The notes under the pieces are model-generated. The model was not told where the DNA came from. It saw only the letters and a program-made list of their open reading frames with translations, and ran no database searches. A stretch of 64,000 nucleotides of DNA from Roseicyclus mahoneyensis. GTDB lineage: Bacteria > Pseudomonadota > Alphaproteobacteria > Rhodobacterales > Rhodobacteraceae. The stretch is from assembly GCF_003148775.1 (NCBI RefSeq), contig NZ_QGGW01000004.1, forward strand, positions 310,001-374,000, written 5' to 3'. The position numbers were made by a program, and so were the translations under genes. Each line of letters starts with the position of its first letter. Position 1 is the first letter of the stretch. Below, piece by piece: positions 26,821 through 35,902 of the stretch.

Positions 26821-27702
26821 CTAATTCTCAGGGTAAAGGGGATGGGGCACCGGGTCTTTCGCGCGCAGGAGGTGCTGGCGGAAGATCGCGCCATAGCCCG
26901 GATAGCTGTAGCCCGCGTTTCGGCCCAGATAGGCCTCGCGGTTGTTCCAGTAGATGCGCGGCAGGCGGTACCACGGCAGTTTGGGGTGCATGTGATGGAC
27001 CACATGCAGGTTGTTGTTGAGAAACAGGAAGGCCAGCGGCCCGCGATCCTCGATGATGACGGTGCGGCCGCGGGCGCGCTCATGCGCCTGATGTTCGAGA
27101 AAGGTTCGGATCTTGAGGATCGACAGCCCCGCATAGCAGGCAAGCAGGTAGGCCCAGAGCGGCAGGGGGGAGGCCGCGACAAGCGCCACCAGCGCCACGG
27201 TTGACGGCAGGTGCCACGCCCAAGCCGCCAGCACGGCACGATCCCCCGCCCGGATCGCGCGCCAGTCGGCGGCCATGAAACTCACCTGACCGATCAGCGG
27301 CCCAAGGATCATGCGACCCGCAAGCGTGTTGTTGGCGTTCAACAGGCGTTGCTGCGCACGCGGCAGCGTCCGCCAGACGGCCGGGTCGAGGTAGTTCGTT
27401 TCCGGGTCGTCATAAGGGTCGGTCAGGGTCGCATCCATGTGGTGCGCCAGATGCGTGTCGCGGAACCGCAGATAGGGGATGGCAAGGTTGAAGGAGGGGA
27501 AGACCAGCGCCTCGCCCAGACGGCGTTCGGCAAAGGGATGGCCATGGATCACCTCATGTTGCAGCGAGGATTGCAGCGCAATTACCGGGATCAAGACAGC
27601 GAGGGCCAGCGCCATGCTCACGCCCGGCAGGACAAAGACCCCCAGCCACAGCCCGACATAGCTGGCCACAATCAGCGCCAGCGTCGGCCATTCGATCCGC
27701 AT
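26821..27702 (-). CDS. membrane fatty acid desaturase family protein
   Basis: 293 residues with several membrane helices and the three His boxes of the di-iron desaturase/hydroxylase family: HEVIHGHP (about 49), THLAHHM (about 84) and HVVHHMHP (about 231). The enzyme should insert a double bond or hydroxyl in a lipid, or act on a related hydrophobic substrate. It is transcribed divergently from the XRE regulator gene at 27830, which may control it. Confidence 0.87.
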   Translation of the reverse strand: MRIEWPTLALIVASYVGLWLGVFVLPGVSMALALAVLIPVIALQSSLQHEVIHGHPFAERRLGEALVFPSFNLAIPYLRFRDTHLAHHMDATLTDPYDDPETNYLDPAVWRTLPRAQQRLLNANNTLAGRMILGPLIGQVSFMAADWRAIRAGDRAVLAAWAWHLPSTVALVALVAASPLPLWAYLLACYAGLSILKIRTFLEHQAHERARGRTVIIEDRGPLAFLFLNNNLHVVHHMHPKLPWYRLPRIYWNNREAYLGRNAGYSYPGYGAIFRQHLLRAKDPVPHPLYPEN

Positions 27703-27829
27703 GATTTGCCCGTATCCCCTGCAGCGGGCCTTGCCGACCCTTTCAGGTGTAACGGATATGTGACCTTGCGCTTTGCAGGCAGTCGGGGTTTTCTCACCTT
27801 AAACTCAACGGCGTTTTGGAAACACTACA

Positions 27830-28693
27830 ATGTTTGATAAATCGGACAAACGCAGTGTTGCCGCCACGTTCCGCGACCGGCTGGCGGCGGCGCTGGCGAT
27901 CTCGGGCCTCAGCCGGGCCGCGCTGGCGCGCGCCATAGGCATCGATCGCTCCAGCGTCACGCAGATGCTGGCGCCGGACGACACGCGCATGCCAGGCGGC
28001 CATGTGGTCGCGGCTTGCGCGCAGGCGCTGGATGTCTCGGCCGATTGGCTTTTGGGGCTGACCGACCGGCCGGAACAGGCAGGCGCGCTCTTGGACAGTT
28101 CGCTGTCGATTTCCGAGACGGGGCGCGCGACCGGACTTGATGACCAGATCTTCGCCTGGCACCGGGAGGCCGAGGGCTACAAGATCCGCCATGTGCCCGC
28201 GACCCTGCCCGACATGCTCAAGACCAACGCGCTGCTCAGGTGGGAATATGCGCCGCTGACCCATCGTCGTCCCGATGCCGCCATCGACGCGGCGGCCGAA
28301 CGGCTCGACTGGATGCGTCTGACCGAGGGCGATTACGAAATGGCCATGGCCGTCCACGAGATGGAGAGCTTCGCCCGCGGCGAGGGCTATTACAGCGGGC
28401 TGGAGGTCGAGGTGCGCCGCGCCCAGATCGACTGGCTGTCCGAGGTCTATGACCAGTTCTACCCATCCTTGCGGATCTTTCTTTATGACGCGCGCCGCGT
28501 CTGGTCGGCGCCGGTCACTGTGTTCGGGCCGAAGATGGCGGTGATCTACCTTGGGCGGCACTACATCGCCTTTCGCGACCGCGACCGGGTGCGCACGGTG
28601 ACGCGCCATTTCGACTGGCTGGTGCGCGAGGCGCAGGTGTCATCGCGGGACATCCCCCGCCATCTGGAGGGGTTGCGCGCACTGGTGCGTTAG
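27830..28693 (+). CDS. XRE-family transcriptional regulator with C-terminal ligand-like domain
   Basis: 287 residues. A helix-turn-helix of the lambda-repressor type occupies about 14-75 (LSRAALARAIGIDRSSVTQ). The remaining 200 residues form an unnamed domain with several conserved-looking Trp, Tyr and Arg segments (LRWEYAPL, GEGYYSGLEVEVRRAQ, VIYLGRHYIAF), probably for sensing or dimerisation. The promoter region faces that of the desaturase gene. The 3' end overlaps the convergent GDSL-thioesterase gene by 4 bases. Confidence 0.82.
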   Translation: MFDKSDKRSVAATFRDRLAAALAISGLSRAALARAIGIDRSSVTQMLAPDDTRMPGGHVVAACAQALDVSADWLLGLTDRPEQAGALLDSSLSISETGRATGLDDQIFAWHREAEGYKIRHVPATLPDMLKTNALLRWEYAPLTHRRPDAAIDAAAERLDWMRLTEGDYEMAMAVHEMESFARGEGYYSGLEVEVRRAQIDWLSEVYDQFYPSLRIFLYDARRVWSAPVTVFGPKMAVIYLGRHYIAFRDRDRVRTVTRHFDWLVREAQVSSRDIPRHLEGLRALVR

Positions 28694-29799
28694 CGCGGCT
28701 GGCCTACGTGACGGCCCAAGCCTTCGGGCAAGGGCAGCGCGGCATGGGCGCGTGCGATGCGCGTCAGCCATGCAGCCATGGCTTGCGGTGGGTTGGCCGG
28801 GCGCCGGGTGGCAAGATCGACATGCAGCAGCAATTGCTCGCCGGTAGCGCAGAGCGTCTCGCCCACGAACAGCTCGTGCCAGATGTGGAACTTGCGCGTG
28901 CCGCCCTGCAGCACGCGGGTGGTGACCCGGATGCGGTCGCCGATCTGCACCTCGGCCAGATAGCGGACATGGGTTTCGACGGTAAAGACCGAGTGCCCCG
29001 CCGCGATGGCCGCCGCATCCATCCCCGCCCAAAGCAGCAAGCGGTCGGCGGCGGCGGAAAACGCGCTGACGAAATGCGCCTCGTTCATGTGGCCATTGTA
29101 ATCGGCCCAAGCGGCGGGAACCGCGCGGTCGAGCGTCACCGGGGCCAAGGGCGTGGCCGGGTCCGGCACGGGCGGGGACAGGCGGGCCGCCACAGCCTCC
29201 GCCATGACCGCGCCGAAAGCTTGGTGCGACGCCGCGTCCCAATGGATGCCGTCGACGGGCGAGACAGCGACATGTGCGCCCGCCTCGACGAAGCCCGCGC
29301 CGATCCGGTCAGCGACGGCGGCCAGATGGGCGGCAAGCCCTGCCTGCCGCGCCTCGGCACCCGCGAAAGCCTCGGCCAATGCGCCGGTTTCGACCACGGG
29401 AACGGGGGCCACGATCAGCAGATCGGTCACCACACCCTCGGCCCGGGCGGCAAGGCAGAGCCGTTCGACCGACCGGGCGATATCGAACGCCCCGACAGAA
29501 AAACGCGGCTTGAGGTCATTGGTGCCAAGCATGACGATCATCAGGTCGATGGGCCGGTGGCTGTGCAGAACCGCAGGCAGGACGGCGATGCCGTTGCGAC
29601 AGCCGCCTTCCACCGGGTCGTCATGGACAGTGGTGCGGCCCGGCAGGCCCTCGGCGATAACCTGCGCCTCAGGATCAAGGGCCGCGGCCATCACATCGGG
29701 CCAGCGCGTGCCGGGCGGGTGGCGGTCAAGCTGGCCGATCCGGCTGATCGGCGTGGTGCCATGGGTGTTGCTGTCGCCATAGCATAGCACGACCGGCAT
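28690..29799 (-). CDS. bifunctional SGNH/GDSL hydrolase - hotdog thioesterase fusion
   Basis: 369 residues in two parts. Residues 1-210 are a GDSL/SGNH hydrolase with block I YGDSN (Ser10), block III GTND (92-95) and catalytic DGIHWD (183-188). Residues 220-365 are a 4HBT-type hotdog thioesterase with DYNGHMN (233-239), of the kind found in acyl-CoA and betainyl-CoA thioesterases of carnitine degradation. The fusion suggests sequential ester and thioester cleavage, or a scaffolded pair of activities. No sign of frameshift; both catalytic sets look intact. Its 5' region is AT-rich and holds a DnaA box. Confidence 0.82.
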   Translation of the reverse strand: MPVVLCYGDSNTHGTTPISRIGQLDRHPPGTRWPDVMAAALDPEAQVIAEGLPGRTTVHDDPVEGGCRNGIAVLPAVLHSHRPIDLMIVMLGTNDLKPRFSVGAFDIARSVERLCLAARAEGVVTDLLIVAPVPVVETGALAEAFAGAEARQAGLAAHLAAVADRIGAGFVEAGAHVAVSPVDGIHWDAASHQAFGAVMAEAVAARLSPPVPDPATPLAPVTLDRAVPAAWADYNGHMNEAHFVSAFSAAADRLLLWAGMDAAAIAAGHSVFTVETHVRYLAEVQIGDRIRVTTRVLQGGTRKFHIWHELFVGETLCATGEQLLLHVDLATRRPANPPQAMAAWLTRIARAHAALPLPEGLGRHVGQPR

Positions 29800-29920
29800 C
29801 GCTGGACCCTTCTTGCTGATTGCCCCGCCGCAGTCTTGCGCGGCGGGGGCGGGCTGTCACGCGGATTTCGCCGAACAGCGGAGCGCGATCGGGGAACAGA
29901 TGAAATCCAACCATCACTTT

Positions 29921-30002
29921 TCTAACTCAAACAGGTATTTTCGGACCTATTTACGCTATTTTTTTCCATAAAGCGGATAAATCCACAAATTTATCCACAG
30001 AC
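29921..30002. promoter_or_regulatory. AT-rich island with a consensus DnaA box
   Basis: This roughly 80-base stretch is strongly AT-rich in a GC-rich region. TTATCCACA at 29991-29999 is a perfect DnaA box and a weaker AAATCCACA lies a few bases upstream. It lies between the start of the GDSL gene and the end of the aldo/keto reductase gene. Genes usual at the replication origin are absent, so it is more likely a DnaA-binding or titration site than oriC. Confidence 0.4.
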
Positions 30003-30005
30003 CCG

Positions 30006-31052
30006 TCAGAACGGCATCGGGTGCGCCTTGTAGGTCGCGTCGATCTCTTCCAGCAGCTCGGGCGAGAGGGTGACATCCAGTCCTGACAGGATACGGGACA
30101 GTTGCTCCGACGTCGTCGCCCCGAAGATCGTCGAAACCGGGAAAGGCCGCTGGACGGTAAAGGCCAGTGCCATATGAACCGGGTCGAGCCCGTGCTTTTC
30201 GGCCAGCGCCAGATAGGCGTCGACGGCGTCAAAGGCGCGGTCGGTCTTGCGCCCGCCCAAGTCCCCGTTGCCGGCCATCCGGCTCCCCTCGGGGATCGCG
30301 CCGTTTTGGTATTTCCCGGTCAGAAGGCCAGCACCCAAAGGCGAATAGGCCAAGAGCGTCACCTGCTCGTTCACCGCCAACTCGCCCATGTCGGTGTCGT
30401 AGAGACGGCACAGCAGCGAATATTCGTTCTGGATCGACTGCACGCGCGGCAATCCGCGATCTTGTGCCAGCCGCAGCCATTGCGCCGTGCCCCATGCGCT
30501 GTCGTTGGACAGGGCGAAATGGCGGATCTTGCCGGCCTTCACGGCCTGATCCGCGGCCTCCAGCACCTCTTCCATATGCGCGAGCGTCGTGGCGCGATCC
30601 TGTTTCGAGGGATCGAAGCGCCAGTATTGGCGGAAATGGTAGCTGCCCCGGTTGGGCCAGTGCATCTGGTAGATGTCGATCACATCGGTCTTGAGACGCG
30701 CAAGCGAGGCGTCGATGGCGGCGGCAAAGGTTGCGCCGGTGATATCCTCGCCCGGCCGCACGAAAGCCGCGTTCTTGCCGGTGATCTTGGTCGCCAGCAC
30801 GTAATCCCCGCGGCGGCCCGGGTTGGCCGCGTTCCAGTTGCCGAGGATTTCCTCGGTCACGCCCACGGTTTCGGCGCGCACGGGGTTGACCGGATACATC
30901 TCGGCGGTGTCGACGATGGTGATGCCGGCATCCAGCGCCATGTCCATCTGCCGGTGCGCATCATCCTCGGGCGTCTGGTTGCCCCATGTCATCGTACCCA
31001 GGCAGTAATCGGTGATCATCGTGTCGGTCGTGCCGAGAGCGATCTGGCGCAT
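30006..31052 (-). CDS. tas: aldo/keto reductase, Tas-like
   Basis: 348 residues of the AKR TIM barrel. The catalytic tetrad is present: Asp and Tyr in DTAEMYP (about 48-53), Lys in ATKITG and His in QMHWPNR. NADP-binding elements near the C-terminus (PVSTIFGATTSEQL) match the Tas/YajO branch. The substrate is unknown. The 3' end meets the AT-rich DnaA-box island. Confidence 0.87.
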   Translation of the reverse strand: MRQIALGTTDTMITDYCLGTMTWGNQTPEDDAHRQMDMALDAGITIVDTAEMYPVNPVRAETVGVTEEILGNWNAANPGRRGDYVLATKITGKNAAFVRPGEDITGATFAAAIDASLARLKTDVIDIYQMHWPNRGSYHFRQYWRFDPSKQDRATTLAHMEEVLEAADQAVKAGKIRHFALSNDSAWGTAQWLRLAQDRGLPRVQSIQNEYSLLCRLYDTDMGELAVNEQVTLLAYSPLGAGLLTGKYQNGAIPEGSRMAGNGDLGGRKTDRAFDAVDAYLALAEKHGLDPVHMALAFTVQRPFPVSTIFGATTSEQLSRILSGLDVTLSPELLEEIDATYKAHPMPF

Positions 31053-31123
31053 GGTCTTGTCCCCTTGTCCTGTTCGGGGCGGACCCTAGCCAGCGGGCGG
31101 GGATGTGCAAGGGCGGGGCTTGA

Positions 31124-31138
31124 GAACATTTAGCGAAC
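31124..31138. promoter_or_regulatory. LexA/SOS box, direct repeat GAAC-N7-GAAC
   Basis: GAACATTTAGCGAAC is a perfect direct repeat of the kind bound by alphaproteobacterial LexA. It ends 16 bases before the ATG of the imuA-like gene, so it overlaps its promoter or start region. Confidence 0.82.
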
Positions 31139-31154
31139 ATATATACTCACTCCC

Positions 31155-31775
31155 ATGGACCTGACGAAACTGACCCGCCAATCCCATCGCCACGACCGCC
31201 CCGGCGTACCGCTTCTGGGCCGGTTCCGGCTGGCGGGCGCGCGCGCGCATGAGGTCTGCGGGCCCGCGCGGCGGCGGCTGGCCTTGTGGCTGGCGGCACA
31301 AACCACGGGGCCGGTGCTGTGGATCCGGCCCGCCTGGCACCCCGACCGGTTGCACATGGCGGGCGTGCGGGCCGAGATCGACCCCGGCCGCCTGATCTTC
31401 GTCGAACCCGACCGGCCCGAGGATATCTTGTGGTCGATGGAGGAGGCGTTGCGCGCGGGCGTCGTGCCCTTGGTCGTGGCGGACCTGCCCGATCCCCCCG
31501 GCCTGACGCCGGTGCGCCGGTTGCATCTGGCCGCCGAGGCGGGGCTGGAGGCGCGGGGCGGCACGGCTCTGGGCCTGATCGTGACGCCGGGCGACGGGGG
31601 GGCTGCAGGGGTGGAAAGCCGCTGGCGGCTCGACCCCGCGCATGGAGCCGAGGCGACGGGCTGGCGGCTGGCACGGCTGAGGGGGCGCGACGCACCGCCG
31701 GGGGAATGGTCCGTGACGCGCGGGGCTGACGGTCGGGCGCGGATCGTCGTGCCCGAGGTGCGCGAACCGGCCTGA
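31155..31775 (+). CDS. imuA: ImuA-like SOS-inducible protein
   Basis: 206 residues resembling the ImuA/SulA-like family: GRFRLAGARAHEVCGPA, ARRRLALWLA, then WIRPAWHPDRLH and LIFVEPDRPEDILWSMEEALR, here quoted in part. ImuA is an accessory protein of the translesion mutasome with ImuB and DnaE2. No Walker A motif is seen, as expected for the family. It sits 16 bases after a LexA box, so it should be DNA-damage induced. The next gene is an MFS carrier; imuB and dnaE2 are not adjacent, unlike the common imuA-imuB-dnaE2 operon. Confidence 0.72.
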   Translation: MDLTKLTRQSHRHDRPGVPLLGRFRLAGARAHEVCGPARRRLALWLAAQTTGPVLWIRPAWHPDRLHMAGVRAEIDPGRLIFVEPDRPEDILWSMEEALRAGVVPLVVADLPDPPGLTPVRRLHLAAEAGLEARGGTALGLIVTPGDGGAAGVESRWRLDPAHGAEATGWRLARLRGRDAPPGEWSVTRGADGRARIVVPEVREPA

Positions 31776-31867
31776 TCCCCGAAACCGACTGCAGCGGGCG
31801 AAATCCCGCGTGCATCCCCCGCCCTGCCCGGCTACGCAAAGGGAAACCACCCCAAGGCCTGCCCCGG

Positions 31868-33088
31868 ATGCGCCTGATCGTCTCCTTCGCCGCGCTGTTT
31901 CTCTCGGTGCTGCTGTTGCAGCTCTCCTCGGGCGGGGTGGGGCCGCTCGACGTGCTGTCAGGCACGGAACTGGGCTTCACCAACGGGCAGATCGGCCTGT
32001 TGGGTTCGGCGCATTTCCTGGGCTTCTTCGTCGGCTGCTGGTGGGCGCCGCGGGTGATGGGACAGGTGGGGCATTCCCGCGCCTTCGCGGCCTTCACCGC
32101 GGCGGGCGCCATCGGATTGCTGGCGCACATGATGGTCATCGACCCCTATGCATGGGCCTTGATGCGGGCGGCGACGGGGTTTTGCGTGGCGGGCTGCTAC
32201 ACGGTGATCGAGGCCTGGCTGCAGGCCAAGACCGACAACGCCAACCGGGGCCGGACCATGGGCACCTACCGCATGGTCGACACCGCAGGCAGCCTTGTCG
32301 CGCAATTGATGATCGGGGTGCTCGCGCCGGCCTCATACGTCTCCTACAACCTGCTTGGCATCTTGTGCATCGCGGCGCTGCTGCCCCTCACGCTCAGCCG
32401 GGCCACGCAGCCCGACACCGGCGAGGCCCCGCGCCTGCGCCCCGGGCTGGCCTGGCGGCTCTCGCCCCTGGCCGTCGCCGGCGTGATAGTCTCGGGCGTG
32501 TCGGGCGCGGCCTTCCGCATGGTCGGGCCGCTCTACGGCGCACAGGTCGGGCTGACGGCGGACCAGATCGGGTTCTTCCTTGCCGCCTATGTGCTGGGGG
32601 GCGCATTCGCGCAATGGCCCGCGGGCTGGGCCGCCGACCGGCATGACCGGCGCCATGTGCTGATCTGGTTTTCGGTCGGCTCCATCGCGGCCTGCGGCGT
32701 CACGGTCGTGTTCTCGGGCCTTGGCGTCGCCGCGATCTTTGTCGCAGCACTCGTCTTTGGCGCGGCGACCTTTCCGATCTATTCGATCTCGGCCGCCCAT
32801 GCCCATGACTGGGCCGAAGATGACCAGCGCGTGGAATTGTCTGCGGCGCTCATGTTCTTCTACGCCATCGGCGCGACCGCCGCGCCCCTGGTCACGGCTT
32901 GGCTGATCGCGGCCTATGGACCGGGCGCGCTCTTCGCCTTGATCGCGGTGGCGCATGTGGGCCTTGTGATCTTCGGCATCATCCGCATGCGCCGCCGCCC
33001 AAGCGCGCAGCCGCGCGGGCCCTATGTCTGGATTCCGCGCACATCCTTCCTCGTGGGCCGCATCTTCCGCCGGACCGGCAAGGACTGA
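31868..33088 (+). CDS. MFS transporter, YcaD-like
   Basis: 406 residues with 12 predicted membrane helices. The loop between helices 2 and 3, where the family signature falls, includes APRVMGQVGHSRAF, and the loop after helix 8 reads AADRHDRRHVL. A basic C-terminal tail (IRMRRRPSAQPRG) extends about 40 residues past helix 12. The substrate is unknown. It follows the imuA-like gene by 92 bases and is on the same strand, without clear functional link. Confidence 0.85.
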   Translation: MRLIVSFAALFLSVLLLQLSSGGVGPLDVLSGTELGFTNGQIGLLGSAHFLGFFVGCWWAPRVMGQVGHSRAFAAFTAAGAIGLLAHMMVIDPYAWALMRAATGFCVAGCYTVIEAWLQAKTDNANRGRTMGTYRMVDTAGSLVAQLMIGVLAPASYVSYNLLGILCIAALLPLTLSRATQPDTGEAPRLRPGLAWRLSPLAVAGVIVSGVSGAAFRMVGPLYGAQVGLTADQIGFFLAAYVLGGAFAQWPAGWAADRHDRRHVLIWFSVGSIAACGVTVVFSGLGVAAIFVAALVFGAATFPIYSISAAHAHDWAEDDQRVELSAALMFFYAIGATAAPLVTAWLIAAYGPGALFALIAVAHVGLVIFGIIRMRRRPSAQPRGPYVWIPRTSFLVGRIFRRTGKD

Positions 33089-33181
33089 CCCCGGTCTTGA
33101 TCGAGGGCAAGGCCGCGCGTCTTGCCCTGTGCCAGTCTGGCGTCGTCAGACTGACGACAGAGGGAAAAGGGAGACATCCAC

Positions 33182-33928
33182 ATGGATATTCGTTTCGACG
33201 GGAAAACCGCCATCGTTACCGGCGCCGCCTCGGGGATCGGGCTGGCCATCGCCCATGATCTGGCCCAAAGCGGCGCACGCGTGATCCTCGCCGACCTCGA
33301 GGAAGGCAAGACCCGCGATGCCGCAAAGGCGGTCGGGCATGGGGCGCTGGCCATCGCGACCGACGTGGCCTCTGCCGCGCAGGTCGAAAAGATGGTCGAT
33401 TTCGCGGTACGCGAGACCGGCGCGCTGCACCTTTTGGTCAACAATGCCGGCATCGGCGGCCCACTGGAACCTTTGGGCAACTACCCACTTGATGGCTGGC
33501 ACAAGGTCATCGATGTAAACCTGAACGGGGTCTTTTACGGGATGCGCTACGCCATCCCGGCGATGAAGGCGGCGGGCGGGGGCGCGGTCGTCAACATCTC
33601 TTCCATCCTCGGATCCGTGGGCTTTGGCGGCGCGGGGGCCTATGTGGCCACGAAACATGCGCTTCTGGGCCTGACGAAAGCGGCCGCACTTGATCATTCC
33701 GCCGACAACATCCGCTTCAACGCGGTCGGGCCGGCCTTCATCCACACGCCGATGGTCGAAGCGGCGCTCGACGGCGACACGCTCAAGGCGCTGGAAGGGA
33801 TGCACACGCTCAAGCGCATGGGCACGCCCGAGGAGGTGTCGTCGCTGGTGTGCTACCTGCTGTCGGACCGTGCATCCTTTGTCACCGGGTCCTATCATCT
33901 GGTCGATGGCGGCTACACGGCGCAATAG
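33182..33928 (+). CDS. short-chain dehydrogenase/reductase (SDR)
   Basis: 248 residues. The NAD(P)-binding motif TGAASGIG (about 13), NNAG at about 85, catalytic Ser in ISSILGS and YVATK (Tyr and Lys) are all present, followed by NAVGPAFIHTP, the substrate-binding loop. This is a classical SDR. A purine-rich GGGAGA precedes the ATG. Its substrate cannot be inferred. The leader of metG begins 12 bases after its stop codon. Confidence 0.88.
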   Translation: MDIRFDGKTAIVTGAASGIGLAIAHDLAQSGARVILADLEEGKTRDAAKAVGHGALAIATDVASAAQVEKMVDFAVRETGALHLLVNNAGIGGPLEPLGNYPLDGWHKVIDVNLNGVFYGMRYAIPAMKAAGGGAVVNISSILGSVGFGGAGAYVATKHALLGLTKAAALDHSADNIRFNAVGPAFIHTPMVEAALDGDTLKALEGMHTLKRMGTPEEVSSLVCYLLSDRASFVTGSYHLVDGGYTAQ

Positions 33929-33939
33929 CGCCTGCCCTC

Positions 33940-33993
33940 TGGCCTCCGGCCCCGCGCGGCGCTAAACGGGGCGTCAGCGCAGACCGGAGGCCA
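33940..33993 (+). promoter_or_regulatory. metG leader hairpin that can mask the ribosome-binding site
   Basis: TGGCCTCCGG at 33940-33949 is perfectly complementary to CCGGAGGCCA at 33984-33993. The second arm contains the GGAGG ribosome-binding site, which ends six bases before the metG ATG at 33996. An inner pairing of GCCCCG (33949-33954) and CGGGGC (33967-33972) can extend the structure. It could also act as an SDR-gene 3' hairpin, but there is no T-run. Confidence 0.5.
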
Positions 33994-33995
33994 AG

Positions 33996-35705
33996 ATGGC
34001 ACGCATCCTCATCACCTCGGCGATCCCCTATATCAACGGGATCAAGCACCTGGGCAATCTGGTGGGCAGCCAGCTGCCGGCCGATCTATACGCCCGCTAC
34101 AAGCGCGCGCGGGGCGACGAGGTTCTGTTCCTGTGCGCCACGGATGAGCATGGCACGCCGGCCGAACTGGCCGCCGCCAAGGCCGGCAAGCCTGTAGCGG
34201 AGTATTGCGCCGAGATGTGGTCGGTGCAGGACGCGCTGGGGCGCGGGTTCCGTTTGTCCTTCGATCATTTCGGGCGGTCCTCCAGCCCGCAGAACCACCG
34301 CCTGACCCAGCATTTCGCAGGGCAACTGGCCAAGGCCGGGCTAATCCGCGAGGTCAGCGAGAAACAGGTCTATTCCATCGCCGACGGCCGCTTCCTGCCC
34401 GACCGCTACATCGAGGGCACCTGCCCCAACTGCGGCTATGACCGCGCGCGCGGCGACCAGTGCGAGAACTGCACAAAGCAGCTTGACCCCACCGACCTTA
34501 TCAACCCGCGCTCGGCGATCTCGGGCTCGATGGATCTGGAGGTGCGCGAGACCAAACACCTTTACCTGCGCCAATCCGCCATGCGGGGCGAGCTGCGCGC
34601 GTGGATCGACTCGAAACTCGACTGGCCGATCCTGACCACGTCGATCGCGCGCAAATGGCTCGACGATGGCGACGGGTTGCAAGACCGCGGCATCACCCGC
34701 GACCTCGATTGGGGCATCCCGGTCAAGCGCGGGACAGAGGATTGGCCGGGAATGGAGGGCAAGGTCTTCTACGTCTGGTTCGACGCGCCCATCGAGTACA
34801 TCGCCTGCGCCGCCGAATGGGTCGAGGCGGGGAAAGGTACGGATTGGGAACGCTGGTGGCGCACCGACAAGGGCGCGGACGACGTGCGCTATGTCCAGTT
34901 CATGGGAAAGGACAACGTACCCTTCCACACGCTGAGCTTTCCCGCGACGATCCTCGGCTCGGGCGAGCCGTGGAAGCTGGTCGATTACATCAAGTCCTTC
35001 AATTATCTTAATTATGACGGCGGCCAATTCTCCACCAGCCAGGGTCGCGGCGTGTTCATGGATCAAGCGCTGGAGATCTTGCCGGCGGACTACTGGCGCT
35101 GGTGGCTCTTGAGCCATGTGCCCGAAAGCTCGGACACGGAATTTACCTGGGAGGCATTCCAGCAGGATGTGAACAAGGATCTGGCAGATGTGCTTGGCAA
35201 TTTCGTCAGCCGCATCACGAAATTCTGCCGGTCGAAATTCGGCGAGACGGTGCCCGAAGGCGGTGCCTACGGCCCGCAGGAACAGGCCCTGATCGACGAC
35301 CTGCAGGCCCGGATGGAGCGCTACGAGATGCATATGGACGCCATCGAGATCCGCAAGGCCGCCGCCGAACTGCGCGCGATCTGGGTGGCGGGCAACGAAT
35401 ACCTGCAATCGGCCGGTCCCTGGACCGTGTTCAAGGATGACCCGGAGCGGGCGGCGGCGATCACGCGCTTCGCGCTGAATCTGATCCCGTTCTACGCGGG
35501 GCTTTCGGCCCCCTTCATCCCGGACGCCGCTGCGACCATGGCAGATGCGATGGGGGTGGAACCGACATGGCCCGAGAGCGCGGAGGCGGCGCTGTCCACC
35601 CTCGCGCCGGGTCATGGCTTCACCGTGCCCGAGGTCATGTTCGCCAAGATCGACGACGAGACACGGACGGACTGGGCGGCGCGCTTCTCAGGCGTCCGAA
35701 CCTGA
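33996..35705 (+). CDS. metG: methionine-tRNA ligase
   Basis: 569 residues, class I synthetase. The HIGH-equivalent is in [10 protein letters not shown], the zinc or knuckle cysteines are in [17 protein letters not shown], and the KMSKS-equivalent is FSTSQGRG, which is the KFS type seen in one bacterial MetRS subgroup. The anticodon domain follows from about residue 385. There is no C-terminal EMAP tRNA-binding domain, so it is probably monomeric. ATG at 33996 follows GGAGG inside a possible hairpin. It charges initiator and elongator tRNA-Met. Confidence 0.93.
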   Translation: MARILITSAIPYINGIKHLGNLVGSQLPADLYARYKRARGDEVLFLCATDEHGTPAELAAAKAGKPVAEYCAEMWSVQDALGRGFRLSFDHFGRSSSPQNHRLTQHFAGQLAKAGLIREVSEKQVYSIADGRFLPDRYIEGTCPNCGYDRARGDQCENCTKQLDPTDLINPRSAISGSMDLEVRETKHLYLRQSAMRGELRAWIDSKLDWPILTTSIARKWLDDGDGLQDRGITRDLDWGIPVKRGTEDWPGMEGKVFYVWFDAPIEYIACAAEWVEAGKGTDWERWWRTDKGADDVRYVQFMGKDNVPFHTLSFPATILGSGEPWKLVDYIKSFNYLNYDGGQFSTSQGRGVFMDQALEILPADYWRWWLLSHVPESSDTEFTWEAFQQDVNKDLADVLGNFVSRITKFCRSKFGETVPEGGAYGPQEQALIDDLQARMERYEMHMDAIEIRKAAAELRAIWVAGNEYLQSAGPWTVFKDDPERAAAITRFALNLIPFYAGLSAPFIPDAAATMADAMGVEPTWPESAEAALSTLAPGHGFTVPEVMFAKIDDETRTDWAARFSGVRT

Positions 35706-35718
35706 CGGAAAGGGCGGA

Positions 35719-35780
35719 GGGGGGCCAGCCCCCCGTCGCGTTCCGCGACTCCCCCCGGGATATTTCTGAAACAGAGAAGG
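35719..35780 (+). repeat. gene-end repeat, copy 1 (two hairpins plus ATATTT motif)
   Basis: Downstream of metG there is a GGGGGG/CCCCCC hairpin (35719-35734), then GTCGCG-TTC-CGCGAC (35735-35749), then CCCCCCGGGATATTTCTGAA and CAGAGAAGG. The same order of elements recurs in the opposite orientation at 41485-41549. The first hairpin may help terminate metG. Confidence 0.6.
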
Positions 35781-35862
35781 CTCTTCACGCTTTCTTAACC
35801 ATGCCGCCTCCAGATTGACGGCGCGGTACAGGCGGGGACGCCGATGATCGTAAACGGAGAAG

Positions 35863-35890
35863 CCCCGGCTGGTTGAACAACCGGTCGGGG
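35863..35890. other. 12-bp perfect hairpin with GAAC loop between inverted gene-end repeats
   Basis: The arms CCCCGGCTGGTT and AACCGGTCGGGG pair fully, with two G-U wobbles, around GAAC. It lies between the two oppositely oriented copies of the gene-end repeat in the 368-base gap between metG and the convergent FAD-oxidase gene. It has no T-run. The rest of the gap holds no gene I can support. Confidence 0.4.
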
Positions 35891-35902
35891 TAAACGTAAC
35901 CA

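Noticed and set aside
29921-30002. Chromosomal replication origin
   Set aside because: Only one perfect DnaA box and no origin-linked genes; called a DnaA-binding island instead.
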